Shown: positions 16,022 through 25,478 of the stretch, one piece after another
Layout of the letters: every line of letters begins with the position of its first letter
Numbering within the stretch: position 1 is the stretch's first letter
Assembly (NCBI GenBank): GCA_937900875.1
Contig: CALCGD010000149.1
Location: 1-43,807, forward strand
Length of the DNA: 43,807 nt
Reading direction: 5' to 3'
From: an uncultured Flavobacteriales bacterium
Lineage (GTDB): Bacteria > Bacteroidota > Bacteroidia > UBA10329
The notes under the pieces: generated by a model
What the model was told of the DNA's origin: nothing
The model's database searches: none
What the model saw: only the letters and a program-made list of their open reading frames with translations
Position numbers and translations under genes: made by a program

Positions 16022-17785
16022 ATGAGACAAACCATTCTTTTTATCGTCACTGCATTGTTTATTTCTTGCGGTGGTAGTAAGCCTCAAGTTACCGATTCAG
16101 GTTTCAAAGCATTTGAGGATAGATTCATCCTTGCATTTTGGAAGCAAAACCCAGGCTGGGCATCGTATGTGGGGTTCCACGACTACGATTCGTTGCTAGT
16201 GGTACCAAATGCAGAGAATAGATTGGCCGAAAATGAGTTTTGTCGTGCTTATTTGGATTCGTTGAAGCAGTTTTCTGGGAAAAACCTCACCAAAAGCGAA
16301 CTCACCGATTTAATGATGATTCGAGATCAGTTGGAATCATCTATTTGGTACAATGACGTTTTTAAAAGCTACGAATGGAACCCTGCCAGTTACAACCTTG
16401 GTGGGGCGTTTGGAATAATGATAAACGGGAAGTATGGGCCATTAGATGATCGGTTAAGAGCCATTTCTAGAAAAATGGATTTAGTGGAAGATTATTATGC
16501 CGCTGCTAAGGCCAATATTCTTAATCCAACTGCTCAGCACACCGATTTGGCTATTTCACAAAACCAAGGCGCACTCAGCGTTTTCGGGGCCTCTTTAATA
16601 GATAGTGTGCATGCTTCTGGGCTTTCAGATACCGAGAAAGAAAACCTCTTCACCAATATAGAATTAGCCAAAATGGCTATTGAAGATTACGTTGAGTTTC
16701 TTAAAAATGAGATTAAGCCAACGTTGGATGAGAATGCAAGAGATTTTAGAATTGGGAAAAATTTGTTCTCAGAAAAGTTTGAACGAGAAATAGTTTCTAG
16801 CTATTCTGCGGAAGAAATTTATGCTAAAGCGCTAGAAGCAAAGAGCAATTTGCACCGTGAGATGTTCACACTCACCAAAAAAATGTGGAAACAATATTTG
16901 GCTGGAACTGAAATACCATCAGATTCGCTTGTTGCCATAAGAATGATGATTGATAAACTATCGCTGGTGCATTGCCACCGAGATAGTTTTATGTCATCTA
17001 TTGAAGCTCAAATTCCTGAATTAACAGCCTTTGTAAATGAACATGACCTTGTTTTTCTCGATCCTGAAAAACCATTGGTAGTAAGACAAGAACCTGCTTA
17101 TATGGCGGGTGTTGCTGGGGCTTCTATTTCAGCCCCTGGTCCGTATGATAAGTATGGCGACACGTACTATAACGTGGGTACGCTGGTGAATTACACAGAC
17201 GAGCAAGCAGAATCTTTTCTAAGAGAGTACAATAAATACATGCTTCAAATATTGAATATTCATGAGGCAATTCCAGGACATTATGCTCAATTGGTATACA
17301 GCAATCAATCGCCAAGTTTGGTTAAAAGCGTGTTTGGAAATGGCGCTATGGTAGAGGGTTGGGCCGTTTACACAGAGAGAATGATGTTGGAGGAAGGATA
17401 CGGGAACAATTCGCCAGAAATGTGGTTGATGTACTACAAATGGAATTTGAGAACCACCTGTAACACTATTTTGGATTATTCAATTCACGTGAATGGAATG
17501 ACAGAGGAGCAGGCGCTAGATCTTCTCATTAACCAAGCGTTTCAGCAAGAAGCTGAAGCAAAAGGAAAATGGAGAAGAGCTACATTGTCTCAGGTTCAAT
17601 TGTGCAGTTATTTCACAGGGTTTACCGAAATTATGGACTTGAGAAACGAGATGAAAGCAAAGCAAGGAGATGCTTTCAGTTTAAAAGCGTTTCATGAGGA
17701 TTTTTTATCCTTTGGTTCGGCACCTGTTAAGTACGTTAGAGAGTTGATGATGAATGAAGAAGAATTAGCTCATAGCAAACCTTAA
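16022..17785 (+). CDS. DUF885 family lipoprotein, putative metallopeptidase
   Basis: This 587-residue protein has a lipoprotein signal (MRQTILFIVTALFISC, Cys16). The hallmark is HEAIPGHYAQLVY (about residues 417-429), the HExxPGH zinc motif of the DUF885 family, followed by EGWAVYTERMMLEEGYG, whose Glu is a likely third zinc ligand. Family members are thought to be zinc peptidases or carboxypeptidase-like enzymes of the cell envelope, and the natural substrate is unknown. The length is typical. It is first in a row of three genes with 9-bp gaps (DUF885, GNAT-like, LysE exporter). Release of amino acids by a peptidase followed by LysE-type export would be a simple link, but that is inference. 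Confidence 0.92.
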   Translation: MRQTILFIVTALFISCGGSKPQVTDSGFKAFEDRFILAFWKQNPGWASYVGFHDYDSLLVVPNAENRLAENEFCRAYLDSLKQFSGKNLTKSELTDLMMIRDQLESSIWYNDVFKSYEWNPASYNLGGAFGIMINGKYGPLDDRLRAISRKMDLVEDYYAAAKANILNPTAQHTDLAISQNQGALSVFGASLIDSVHASGLSDTEKENLFTNIELAKMAIEDYVEFLKNEIKPTLDENARDFRIGKNLFSEKFEREIVSSYSAEEIYAKALEAKSNLHREMFTLTKKMWKQYLAGTEIPSDSLVAIRMMIDKLSLVHCHRDSFMSSIEAQIPELTAFVNEHDLVFLDPEKPLVVRQEPAYMAGVAGASISAPGPYDKYGDTYYNVGTLVNYTDEQAESFLREYNKYMLQILNIHEAIPGHYAQLVYSNQSPSLVKSVFGNGAMVEGWAVYTERMMLEEGYGNNSPEMWLMYYKWNLRTTCNTILDYSIHVNGMTEEQALDLLINQAFQQEAEAKGKWRRATLSQVQLCSYFTGFTEIMDLRNEMKAKQGDAFSLKAFHEDFLSFGSAPVKYVRELMMNEEELAHSKP

Positions 17786-17794
17786 TATTATAGC

Positions 17795-19057
17795 GTGGCA
17801 ATATCCTTAGACTTTATTAGAGACAGAATAGGAGGTTTACGCAAGAAGTGCGAAGACTTGGATAACGGCTCAGAAATGTCGCTGGCTCATTTTACTTCAG
17901 CCTTTGATGTGCCAACAGCACATTGGAGTAAAATGGTAAACGAAAGCGGCAATTTTTTGCTTTCCGCACCATATCTGGCTGCGTTAGAACAGCATCCGTA
18001 TAAAGGAATGTGTTTCCATTATGTTGTAGCCTATCGTAATGAAGAGCCCGTTGCTATCTTGTATTATCAGGAAACTGATGTGCACATTACCAACGTAGAT
18101 AAGAATGTTGACACGTCTAAAATTGGTGACACTCAATCCTTTTTTAGCAAGGCTAAAGGGGTAATTGCTTCAAGTTTAGAAAGCATTAAAGTGCGATTGC
18201 TTATTCAGGGTAATCTGCTGCAATCTGGACCTCACGGAGCTTATTTTTCAGCTTCATTATCCATAGAAGAACAATCTATGATTACCAACACAAGTTGGGT
18301 TAAAATCGTTGATTCGAATCGTTCAGGGAAAAAGATAAAAGCGATTCTAATAAAGGATGTTTCGAAAGAAATGGAAGCTGAAATTCAGAAGCAAGATCCA
18401 GATTTCACAAATTTCGCGGTTCAGCCAAATATGGTTTCCAACGTAAGAGAAGATTGGACAGGGATTGAATCCGTATTAGAAGATTTCAGTTCAAAGTATA
18501 GAGTTCGAGCAAAAGCTTCCATCAAAAAATCAGCTCATTTATTGCTGCGAGAATTAGATGTGAATGACATCCAATCTCAGAATGACCTGATAATGGAGCT
18601 GTTCAAAAATGTTGAAGCTGGTGCAGACTTTCATATGGTTAGTATTCACCCTAGATACTTTCTTGACTTGAAGGCGGCTTTGGAGGACAAGTTTGTAATT
18701 AAGGGTTATTTCGATGGAGAGAAACTAATCGGATTCTACTCGTATATCAGAGGAATGCAGCAGAACTACGCAAGTTTTGTTGGTCTTAATTATGACTATA
18801 ACAAGGATTGTTCGCTCTACCAAAATATCTTGTATTGCTTGCTTCACGATTCTATTGAAGACGGTGCTAAAAGCATTGATTTGGCGCGTACCGCAATGGA
18901 AATTAAAAGTACCATGGGAGCAGAGCCAGAGCAATACCAACTGTTGGCGAAACACGTTAATGGAATCACCAATTCCATTGTAAAACGTTTCCTTTTAAAT
19001 ATTAGACTGAAGGAATGGACGCAGCGCAGACCTTTTAAGGACACCGTTAAAGATTAA
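17795..19057 (+). CDS. GNAT/FemAB-like N-acyltransferase protein, substrate unknown
   Basis: This 420-residue protein uses a GTG start, 9 bp after the previous stop. The N-terminal half includes HYVVAYRNEEPVAILYYQ, and the C-terminal half includes KGYFDGEKLIGFYSYIRG, then FVGLNYDYNKDCSLYQNILY and IDLARTAMEIKSTMG. This is the order seen in GNAT-fold and FemAB/COG3146-type acyltransferases: a beta-hairpin with a solvent-exposed product, then a late acetyl-donor binding helix. Such proteins modify peptidoglycan peptides or amino acids. The assignment is tentative and no substrate is suggested by the sequence. It lies between a peptidase-like lipoprotein and an exporter. Confidence 0.6.
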   Translation: MAISLDFIRDRIGGLRKKCEDLDNGSEMSLAHFTSAFDVPTAHWSKMVNESGNFLLSAPYLAALEQHPYKGMCFHYVVAYRNEEPVAILYYQETDVHITNVDKNVDTSKIGDTQSFFSKAKGVIASSLESIKVRLLIQGNLLQSGPHGAYFSASLSIEEQSMITNTSWVKIVDSNRSGKKIKAILIKDVSKEMEAEIQKQDPDFTNFAVQPNMVSNVREDWTGIESVLEDFSSKYRVRAKASIKKSAHLLLRELDVNDIQSQNDLIMELFKNVEAGADFHMVSIHPRYFLDLKAALEDKFVIKGYFDGEKLIGFYSYIRGMQQNYASFVGLNYDYNKDCSLYQNILYCLLHDSIEDGAKSIDLARTAMEIKSTMGAEPEQYQLLAKHVNGITNSIVKRFLLNIRLKEWTQRRPFKDTVKD

Positions 19058-19066
19058 ATTAGCCGT

Positions 19067-19672
19067 ATGGCTTTTCTTGAAGGCTTCTTGATTGGGTTGG
19101 GAATGATTGTATTCATTGGCCCTGTGTTTTTTACCCTGCTAAAATCTGCACTTAGCTATGGTTTTTGGGCGGGAATGATGGTGGCACTAGGTATTTTTAT
19201 TAGCGATGTGGTTTGTGTAGGATTATGCGCGTTTGGTGCAATTCCGTTTTTTAAAAACCCTCTAAATCAACATTGGTTAGCAATTGCAGGTAGCGTTATC
19301 CTATTCGGTATTGGGCTAAAATACCTGATTAAACCAGATGTAAATGTTGATAAAGATTTGAAGCTAAAAGCTGGGCATTACACAGCTTATTTTGCCAAAG
19401 GATTTTTGGTGAATTTTGTAAATCCGTTCGTGTTTTTGGTTTGGGTAAGCGTTATTGGCTTGGCACAATTAAAATTTGGAGAAGGAATTGACCTATGGAT
19501 TTTTCTGGGAGCTGCATTACTAGCTATTCTGCTAACAGATAGCTTTAAGGTTCTATTTGCGCACCGCATTAAACATCTCGTTCAGCCAAAATTTCTCATT
19601 AGGGCTTACCAAGTGATTGGAGTAGTAATGCTAGGTTTTGGGGTGCGTCTTTTGTGGTTTGCCTTCGGCTAA
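19067..19672 (+). CDS. LysE/RhtB family amino acid exporter
   Basis: This 201-residue inner-membrane protein has about six transmembrane segments. The N-terminus FLIGLGMIVFIGPVFFTLLKSALSYGFWAGMM fits the LysE superfamily, whose first helix carries a GP motif, followed by ALGIFISDVVCVGLCAFG. Later segments include FVNPFVFLVWVSVIGLA, with the NP pair usual for the family. Members export amino acids or related small molecules. It is the last gene of the three-gene row and lies 10 bp from the convergent FG-GAP gene. Confidence 0.88.
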   Translation: MAFLEGFLIGLGMIVFIGPVFFTLLKSALSYGFWAGMMVALGIFISDVVCVGLCAFGAIPFFKNPLNQHWLAIAGSVILFGIGLKYLIKPDVNVDKDLKLKAGHYTAYFAKGFLVNFVNPFVFLVWVSVIGLAQLKFGEGIDLWIFLGAALLAILLTDSFKVLFAHRIKHLVQPKFLIRAYQVIGVVMLGFGVRLLWFAFG

Positions 19673-19682
19673 TAAACCTTAA

Positions 19683-22600
19683 TTACCTATTGGTTACAAC
19701 AATTTGCAACGGTCCCATATTGTTTGCAACAACAAAGCCAGTTTGTTTGTTTGCCAAGTTAATTGGGAGCATGGCTTTTGCATTATAGGGTGCAAAGAAT
19801 CCGCTTTCAAGCACAGAAATTGAACGGAATTTGAGTTTTCCATCGCCCAATAAAACAGTTCCGATAGATGCATCGTAGCGGTTGGTCTCAACTTCTGCTC
19901 CAAACATATTTCCTACTAGAACAAGGTCTTTAAATCCATCTCCATTTACGTCAGTTACCACAATAGAATTAATAGGAGAAAGCTGAGCCATTTTTGGTAA
20001 TTGCTGGAAAGTGAATTTCCCACCTTCATTTATCAGAATCATGCTTGCAAACTCAGTTGCTTGCAAATGCGTTGCGGCATCTAATAAATCTTGACCGTAA
20101 ATGGTAGTAAGGTCGGCCTCTGCAAACTGCGAAAAGGTTGGAAATTTGTCTACAATAAATGGCATCTGATCAGAAGTACATTCTCTGCCACGAACCGGAA
20201 CGCAAACGTCCTGACTGTACTTAGCAAGTACAATATCGTTGGTGCCATTAGAATCAAAATCGTTCATGTAAACATGGAATGGCTTTTCTTTTTTAGGATG
20301 AAATTTGTTATTCAACCCAAGGTTTCCAGCCACAATATCCAAGTCTCCATCATTGTCGAGGTCGTTGACGGTTAGGCTGTAAAACCATCCCAATACGGTA
20401 TTGTCGGTGGCAGCTTCTGTTTTTTCTACAAATGAGTTGCCTTGATTTTCAAAAATTCGGATTGGCTGCCATTCACCTGTCAGAATTAAATCGGGTTTGT
20501 CATCTCCAACTACATTGGCGAAAACCGCGTCAGTAATCATTCCGGCAAAACGAAGGTTATTATTCCACTCTTTGGTTTGGTCAGTAAACTTGCCACCATC
20601 ATTAATGAGTACAAAACTGTTGGGAGATTTCGGATAAGCACCTGGAACATTTCTGCCACCAACAAAGAGGTCTAAATCTCCATCGGCATCAATGTCTGCA
20701 GAAACCACCACCTTGGTGCTAACCAACAACTCGGGCAGAGCATCCTTGGCTTCGCTGAAAGAGCTAGTGCCATCGTTGATATACAACCGATCTTGATAGT
20801 TGGAATCTCCCAATGGAAACTCTATGCTGCCTGAAGCCACATACAAATCTTTGTCTCCATCGCCATCTACATCAAACAGGTGAGAACCAATTTCTTCACT
20901 TTTTTTGTGCGCTTCCCAAGGCTGATTTTGTGCTGGTTGAAATTTACCGTCAGCAGATTGTAGAAAGAGAACAGGAGAGAAACCCGCTGCTGCTCCAACG
21001 AAAATGTCATCTAGATTGTCGCCATTTACATCGGCAACACTCAAGCCAGGACCGTGCTGAGATTGGCGATGAGGAAGCAGGATTTCAGTTGCCCAATCGT
21101 TGAAATTGCTTTCGCGATGTACATGTTGCAGTCCACGTTTTACCGTTTCATCTGCCATTAGCGGCATTGGTTTTTTTATAGGTGCCTTTTTAGCGATGCT
21201 TGATGACTTATCTATTGTAATCCTTTGGTTTTTCTCAACCTTAATTAGGGTAGTGGAAGATTTATCGTACCACACAATTTTTAGCGAATCGAGGGTGCCT
21301 ACACCTAATCCAAAATGCAATAATGGCTCTACAGAAGATTGAAAACCACGTGCGTGTAGCAGTTCCAAATACTGAATACCATAGCTAGTATAAATGGTAG
21401 CCTGAGATCCAATGGCAAATGGATTTTCCGGGCCACCTTTCAGCTCAATTTGAACATAATTAGACTTGCCTTCATCATTTGTTGTATTCCTAATTATACT
21501 AGCGGGTTTGTCTAGATTATTCGTGATTAAATCCATATCGCCATCTCGGTCCAAGTCGGCATAAACTGCTCCACTAGAGGTGACTGCATGCGTATAGTTC
21601 CAGTCCGAAGTAGCATTGTCAAAGTGCAAATTCCCATCGTTTTTGTAAACCAGATTGTTGGAAACAGACCTTGGTATCATATCCATCACGCTTTCAAAGT
21701 CTAGGGTGTTTCCCTTTTTACTAATGATCTGCTTGATATTATTTTTGAAATCATTATTTGTAACGTCTCTTCTTATACCGTTGGTTATAAACAAATCCTT
21801 CAGCCCGTCATTATCAATATCGACAAAAAGAGGGGCCCAGCTCCAATCTGTTCTGTCAACGCCAGCTAGGTGCGCTATTTCAGAAAAAGAACCATTTCCG
21901 TTGCTCATTTGTAGCGTATTGGTCATGTATTGATGATGCCAGCCCACCTCAACCATTTTGAAAAACTGATCTGGCCTCATAGAAGCCATATTTTGTTTAG
22001 AACGACTGTGGTCAGGAGGAGTCATATCTAGTACGCACAAATCGGGATAACCATCATTATTGAAATCCGCCCAATCTGAACCCATTCCGTAAAACGAAAT
22101 GTGCCGAGTGTATTGCGTATTTCGCTCCTCAAAAGTGCCGTTTTGGGCATTTACGTATAGGAAATCAGGCTCAAGAAAATCATTTGCTACATACACATCA
22201 TTATACCCATCCAGATTAAAATCTCCGATAGCGGCACTTAAACCCCAAGCCTTGTTTTTTATTCCAGCCTGCTCCGTTTTGTCCTCAAAAAAGCCTTTGC
22301 CATTGTTCAGGTAAATTCGGTCGGTTTCATATGGTCCAGGCAAAAAATCCGAGCTTATTATCACCTGCGTGTTCATTGCCCAATCTACTCGGTGGTTAAC
22401 CAGATATAGGTCTAGGTCGTTGTCGTTATCCAAATCGGCAAAGTATGCCATGGTGGAATGGCTGTTGCCAGCAATCCCATATTCTTTAGCGCGTTCAGTA
22501 AATGTGAGGTTGCCATTGTTGATGTAGAGCAGGTTCTCTCGGGTGCTTGGGTCTTCAAACATGCCACTCATGCACACATAAATATCCAACAACCCATCTG

Positions 22601-22988
22601 CATTTACATCAACCATAGTAGTGCCAGTAGTCCAGCCAGCCTTGCCTGCAACGCCAGCTTTAGCAGTTACATCTTCGAATTTTAAATCGCCTTTATTTAT
22701 GTACAGTTTATTCTCATTCTGGTTAGAAGTGAAATAAATATCTGGCAGCCCATCCTGATTGATGTCTCCAACCGAAACACCGCCTCCGTGGTACGCATAG
22801 GTGTAATTGAAATAATGGAAACTTGGTCCTTCTGTTAACATGTTGGCAAAAGAAACCCCACTCGCTTCTGGCGTCAATATTTCCAAACTAGTTGACGTCC
22901 TGACCTTAGTTTCCTCAGCAGGTGTGTTCTGGCTGCAAGAGTTAAGTAATATTCCCACGAGGAATAGAAATACAAGGCTATTTCTCAT
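19683..22988 (-). CDS. Large FG-GAP/VCBS repeat lipoprotein with ASPIC/UnbV domain
   Basis: About 1101 residues from MRNSLVFLFLVGILLNSC, a lipoprotein signal. The frame extends 9 codons further, but those lack signal character. It contains at least 13 calcium-loop motifs of the DxNxDGxxD kind (for example DINQDGLPDIYF, DVDGDGDKDLYV, DVNGDGFKDLVL) arranged as two beta-propeller blocks. Between them, at about 510-590, lies an ASPIC/UnbV-type domain (GSQATIYTSYGIQYLELLHARGF, HFGLG, LKIVWYD). This is the CRTAC1-like architecture common in Bacteroidota. It is expected to sit on the outer membrane and bind calcium and a partner or glycan. There is no T9SS sorting domain, so it relies on the lipid anchor. 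Confidence 0.9.
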   Translation of the reverse strand: MRNSLVFLFLVGILLNSCSQNTPAEETKVRTSTSLEILTPEASGVSFANMLTEGPSFHYFNYTYAYHGGGVSVGDINQDGLPDIYFTSNQNENKLYINKGDLKFEDVTAKAGVAGKAGWTTGTTMVDVNADGLLDIYVCMSGMFEDPSTRENLLYINNGNLTFTERAKEYGIAGNSHSTMAYFADLDNDNDLDLYLVNHRVDWAMNTQVIISSDFLPGPYETDRIYLNNGKGFFEDKTEQAGIKNKAWGLSAAIGDFNLDGYNDVYVANDFLEPDFLYVNAQNGTFEERNTQYTRHISFYGMGSDWADFNNDGYPDLCVLDMTPPDHSRSKQNMASMRPDQFFKMVEVGWHHQYMTNTLQMSNGNGSFSEIAHLAGVDRTDWSWAPLFVDIDNDGLKDLFITNGIRRDVTNNDFKNNIKQIISKKGNTLDFESVMDMIPRSVSNNLVYKNDGNLHFDNATSDWNYTHAVTSSGAVYADLDRDGDMDLITNNLDKPASIIRNTTNDEGKSNYVQIELKGGPENPFAIGSQATIYTSYGIQYLELLHARGFQSSVEPLLHFGLGVGTLDSLKIVWYDKSSTTLIKVEKNQRITIDKSSSIAKKAPIKKPMPLMADETVKRGLQHVHRESNFNDWATEILLPHRQSQHGPGLSVADVNGDNLDDIFVGAAAGFSPVLFLQSADGKFQPAQNQPWEAHKKSEEIGSHLFDVDGDGDKDLYVASGSIEFPLGDSNYQDRLYINDGTSSFSEAKDALPELLVSTKVVVSADIDADGDLDLFVGGRNVPGAYPKSPNSFVLINDGGKFTDQTKEWNNNLRFAGMITDAVFANVVGDDKPDLILTGEWQPIRIFENQGNSFVEKTEAATDNTVLGWFYSLTVNDLDNDGDLDIVAGNLGLNNKFHPKKEKPFHVYMNDFDSNGTNDIVLAKYSQDVCVPVRGRECTSDQMPFIVDKFPTFSQFAEADLTTIYGQDLLDAATHLQATEFASMILINEGGKFTFQQLPKMAQLSPINSIVVTDVNGDGFKDLVLVGNMFGAEVETNRYDASIGTVLLGDGKLKFRSISVLESGFFAPYNAKAMLPINLANKQTGFVVANNMGPLQIVVTNR

Positions 22989-23020
22989 TGAATTGGTTAA
23001 TGGGTTGCTAACCAAAGATA

Positions 23021-23785
23021 TTAATTGAAAACACCTAGCCCAAAGAGAGCGTAATCGTATTTCACAGGGTCGTTAGCATCAAATTTTCGTAAAGAAGCAT
23101 CTAACTCTTCCACTGCTTTCCAATCGTTTTGAGAACGAGAGAGTAGACCCAAATCTCTTGCATTTCTTCCAGAATGAACATCTAATGGACAGGATAAGAT
23201 GGAGGTTGGAATTCGTTTCCAAATACCAAAATCCACACCTCTATCTGCTGGACGAACCATCCATCGCAAAAACATATTTATTCGTTTGGCCGAAGAGCCT
23301 TTCATCGGGTCTGCCACATGTTTTTGGGTTCTGATTTGATGTGGTACTTGAAAGAAAACGTGTTTAAAATTCGATATGGCAGACTTCACATTCCTTTCGT
23401 CAAGGTTCAATCCTTCAAGAAAAACGTCCTCCAACGAATCGTGAGCTGAATAAATGTGCTTTAATGATCGAACAAATTGCTTTAAATCTTCCGCATTAAA
23501 TGTGCGGTGTACAAACCCATCCAGTAACTTCAAATCTTTCTCTGAATGCTCCATCACAAAACGGAAAGGTTCATGTCCCATTCTCTGCATTGCCGAATTT
23601 GCATTCTTGATAATGGATGTTCGCTGCCCCCACGCAATTGTGGCGCTTATAAATCCGCTTATTTCAATATCCTTCTTCTCGTCAAACTGATGAGGAATTG
23701 AGATTGGGTCAGATTGTATAAAATCTGGATTGCAGTAGGCGATGTATTTCTCATCCAACAATTCCTTTATTTCCAAATTGGTCAT
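23021..23785 (-). CDS. TIGR02757 / DUF2400 family protein
   Basis: About 254 residues from MTNLEIKELLDEKY, preferred over the Met 6 codons earlier. Features of the family are the N-terminal DPISIPHQF, ATIAWGQRTSIIKNA, KRINMFLRWMVRPADRGVDFGIW, PLDVHSGRNARDLGL and the terminal DPVKYDYALFGLGV. The HhH-glycosylase-like spacing has been noted for the family, but no activity is established as far as I know. It lies upstream of the FG-GAP gene on the same strand (32 bp gap), and is divergent from the substrate-binding lipoprotein. Confidence 0.88.
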   Translation of the reverse strand: MTNLEIKELLDEKYIAYCNPDFIQSDPISIPHQFDEKKDIEISGFISATIAWGQRTSIIKNANSAMQRMGHEPFRFVMEHSEKDLKLLDGFVHRTFNAEDLKQFVRSLKHIYSAHDSLEDVFLEGLNLDERNVKSAISNFKHVFFQVPHQIRTQKHVADPMKGSSAKRINMFLRWMVRPADRGVDFGIWKRIPTSILSCPLDVHSGRNARDLGLLSRSQNDWKAVEELDASLRKFDANDPVKYDYALFGLGVFN

Positions 23786-23831
23786 AGCATCAAATATTGG
23801 CAAATGAATTAGAACAAGATGCTTGTCGGTC

Positions 23832-23839
23832 TATATTTG
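23832..23839 (+). promoter_or_regulatory. -7 promoter element TATATTTG for the substrate-binding lipoprotein
   Basis: An exact TAnnTTTG match ends 4 bp before the ATG at 23844. If used, transcription would begin at or near the start codon. No clear -33 TTG lies at 17-23 bp spacing. Confidence 0.45.
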
Positions 23840-23843
23840 CCAC

Positions 23844-25478
23844 ATGCGCCCAGGAATATCTTTCTTCCTTCTTTTCGCCTTTTTGGTTGTTGGATGTCAA
23901 TCTAATAAGCAAGAAGAAAACAGAACGGTATTCAGATATAACGAAAGCAAGGGTGTTACATCTTTAGATCCTGCTCAGGCACGGACAATGGGTAATATTT
24001 GGGCTACAACTCAACTTTTTAATGGGTTGGTACAGTTGAATGATGAAATGGAGGTTGTGCCATGTATTGCTAAATCTTGGAAGATTTTGGAGGGAGGTTT
24101 GACCTATCAGTTTACGCTTAAGCAGGATGTTTATTTTCACGATAGTCCACAGTTTGAAAATGAAAAGGGCAGAGCAGTAGTTGCTGAAGATTTTCGTTAC
24201 AGTTTTAATCGAATTGTGGATGATAAAACGCTTTCTCCCGGTAAGTGGATTTTCAACTCGGTTGACTTTGACAAGGATGGCGGTTTTGCTGCTATTAACG
24301 ACACGATTTTTGAGATATATCTCAAGCATCCTTTTCCACCCTTTTTAGGAATTCTCTCAATGCAATATTGCTCAGTTGTTCCAAAAGAAATAGTGGAGGA
24401 GTTAGAGAAAGAGTTTGGAAGAAAGCCAGTAGGCACAGGACCATTCATTTTTAAGGAATGGTACGATGGTGTTAAGCTAGTGCTGCATAAAAACCCTACT
24501 TATTTTGAGAGGGATTCAGAAGGAAATCAATTGCCCTATTTAGATGCAATTGGTGTGTCGTTTACGCCAGATCCTCAGTCCATTTTTTTGGAGTTTATGA
24601 AAGGGAATTTGGACATGCTTTCAGGTTTGGAGGACGGCAGCTACAAGGACGCCTTAATCACTTCTAATGGAACACTTCAACCTGACATGAAGGATGAACT
24701 TGTCATGTATTCACAACCATTCTTGAATACCGAATATCTTGGGTTTTTAATGAAGGATACCGTTGGGGCTGACGCTAAAAATGTATTGAATGATAAGCGT
24801 ATAAGACAAGCGATTAATTACGGGTTTAATCGTGTTAAAATGATGAAATACATTCGTAATAACATTGGCTCACCGGGCGTAAATGGATTCCTCCCTACTG
24901 GCTTGCCGGGTGAAAAACTTCGGGTGAAGGGCTACGAATACAATCCCCAGAAAGCCAAAGAATTATTAGCTAAAGCTGGATACCCAAATGGGCAAGGATT
25001 ACCTGAGATTGAGCTGTACACTACTTCGCAGTATTTGGATTTGTGCGAGTACCTGCAGCATCAATTAGAAGAAGTAGGAATTAAGATTAAGATTGAGGTA
25101 AATCCTGGAGCAACACATGGTGGCTTAGTGGCAAATTCTCAAGTATCGTTTTTTCGTAAATCGTGGATAGCTGATTACGCAGATGCGGAGAATTATCTTT
25201 CCTTGTTTTACTCCAAAAACTTTACGCCAAACGGACCAAACTACACTCTTTTTAAGAACGATGTTTACGATAGATTATACGAAACTTCCCTTTCTACCAC
25301 GGTTGACAGTATTCGGTACAGAAACTATGCTCAAATGGACAGTATTATCGTAGAAGAAGCACCAGTTGTGGTACTTTATTACGACCAAGTTCTTCGGTTT
25401 ACGCACAAGAATGTCACCGGATTAAGTTCAAACTCTTTGAATGGATTGAGTTTGAAAACGGTGAAGAAAACGAATTAA
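23844..25478 (+). CDS. ABC transporter substrate-binding lipoprotein, peptide/nickel (family 5) type
   Basis: About 544 residues from MRPGISFFLLFAFLVVGC, a lipoprotein signal with lipobox VVGC. An in-frame TTG lies 7 codons earlier but is not needed. Family 5 features: SLDPAQARTMGNIWATTQLFNGLV near the N-terminus, FEIYLKHPFPPFL, VGTGPFIFKEW, LNDKRIRQAINYGFNR, and ELLAKAGYPNGQGLPEIELYT. It would bind oligopeptides or similar ligands for an ABC importer, but no permease or ATPase genes are adjacent, so the partner lies elsewhere. Its 3' end overlaps the convergent EEP gene by 4 bp. Confidence 0.92.
   Translation: MRPGISFFLLFAFLVVGCQSNKQEENRTVFRYNESKGVTSLDPAQARTMGNIWATTQLFNGLVQLNDEMEVVPCIAKSWKILEGGLTYQFTLKQDVYFHDSPQFENEKGRAVVAEDFRYSFNRIVDDKTLSPGKWIFNSVDFDKDGGFAAINDTIFEIYLKHPFPPFLGILSMQYCSVVPKEIVEELEKEFGRKPVGTGPFIFKEWYDGVKLVLHKNPTYFERDSEGNQLPYLDAIGVSFTPDPQSIFLEFMKGNLDMLSGLEDGSYKDALITSNGTLQPDMKDELVMYSQPFLNTEYLGFLMKDTVGADAKNVLNDKRIRQAINYGFNRVKMMKYIRNNIGSPGVNGFLPTGLPGEKLRVKGYEYNPQKAKELLAKAGYPNGQGLPEIELYTTSQYLDLCEYLQHQLEEVGIKIKIEVNPGATHGGLVANSQVSFFRKSWIADYADAENYLSLFYSKNFTPNGPNYTLFKNDVYDRLYETSLSTTVDSIRYRNYAQMDSIIVEEAPVVVLYYDQVLRFTHKNVTGLSSNSLNGLSLKTVKKTN

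Noticed and set aside
15959-16087. N-terminal extension of the SGNH hydrolase up to 16087
   Set aside because: It would overlap the start and promoter element of the divergent DUF885 gene, and adds Cys- and charge-rich residues with no membrane or domain character.
22989-23015. Earlier Met of the FG-GAP lipoprotein as start
   Set aside because: The 9 extra residues precede the lipoprotein signal without contributing to it; the later Met gives a standard lipoprotein N-terminus.
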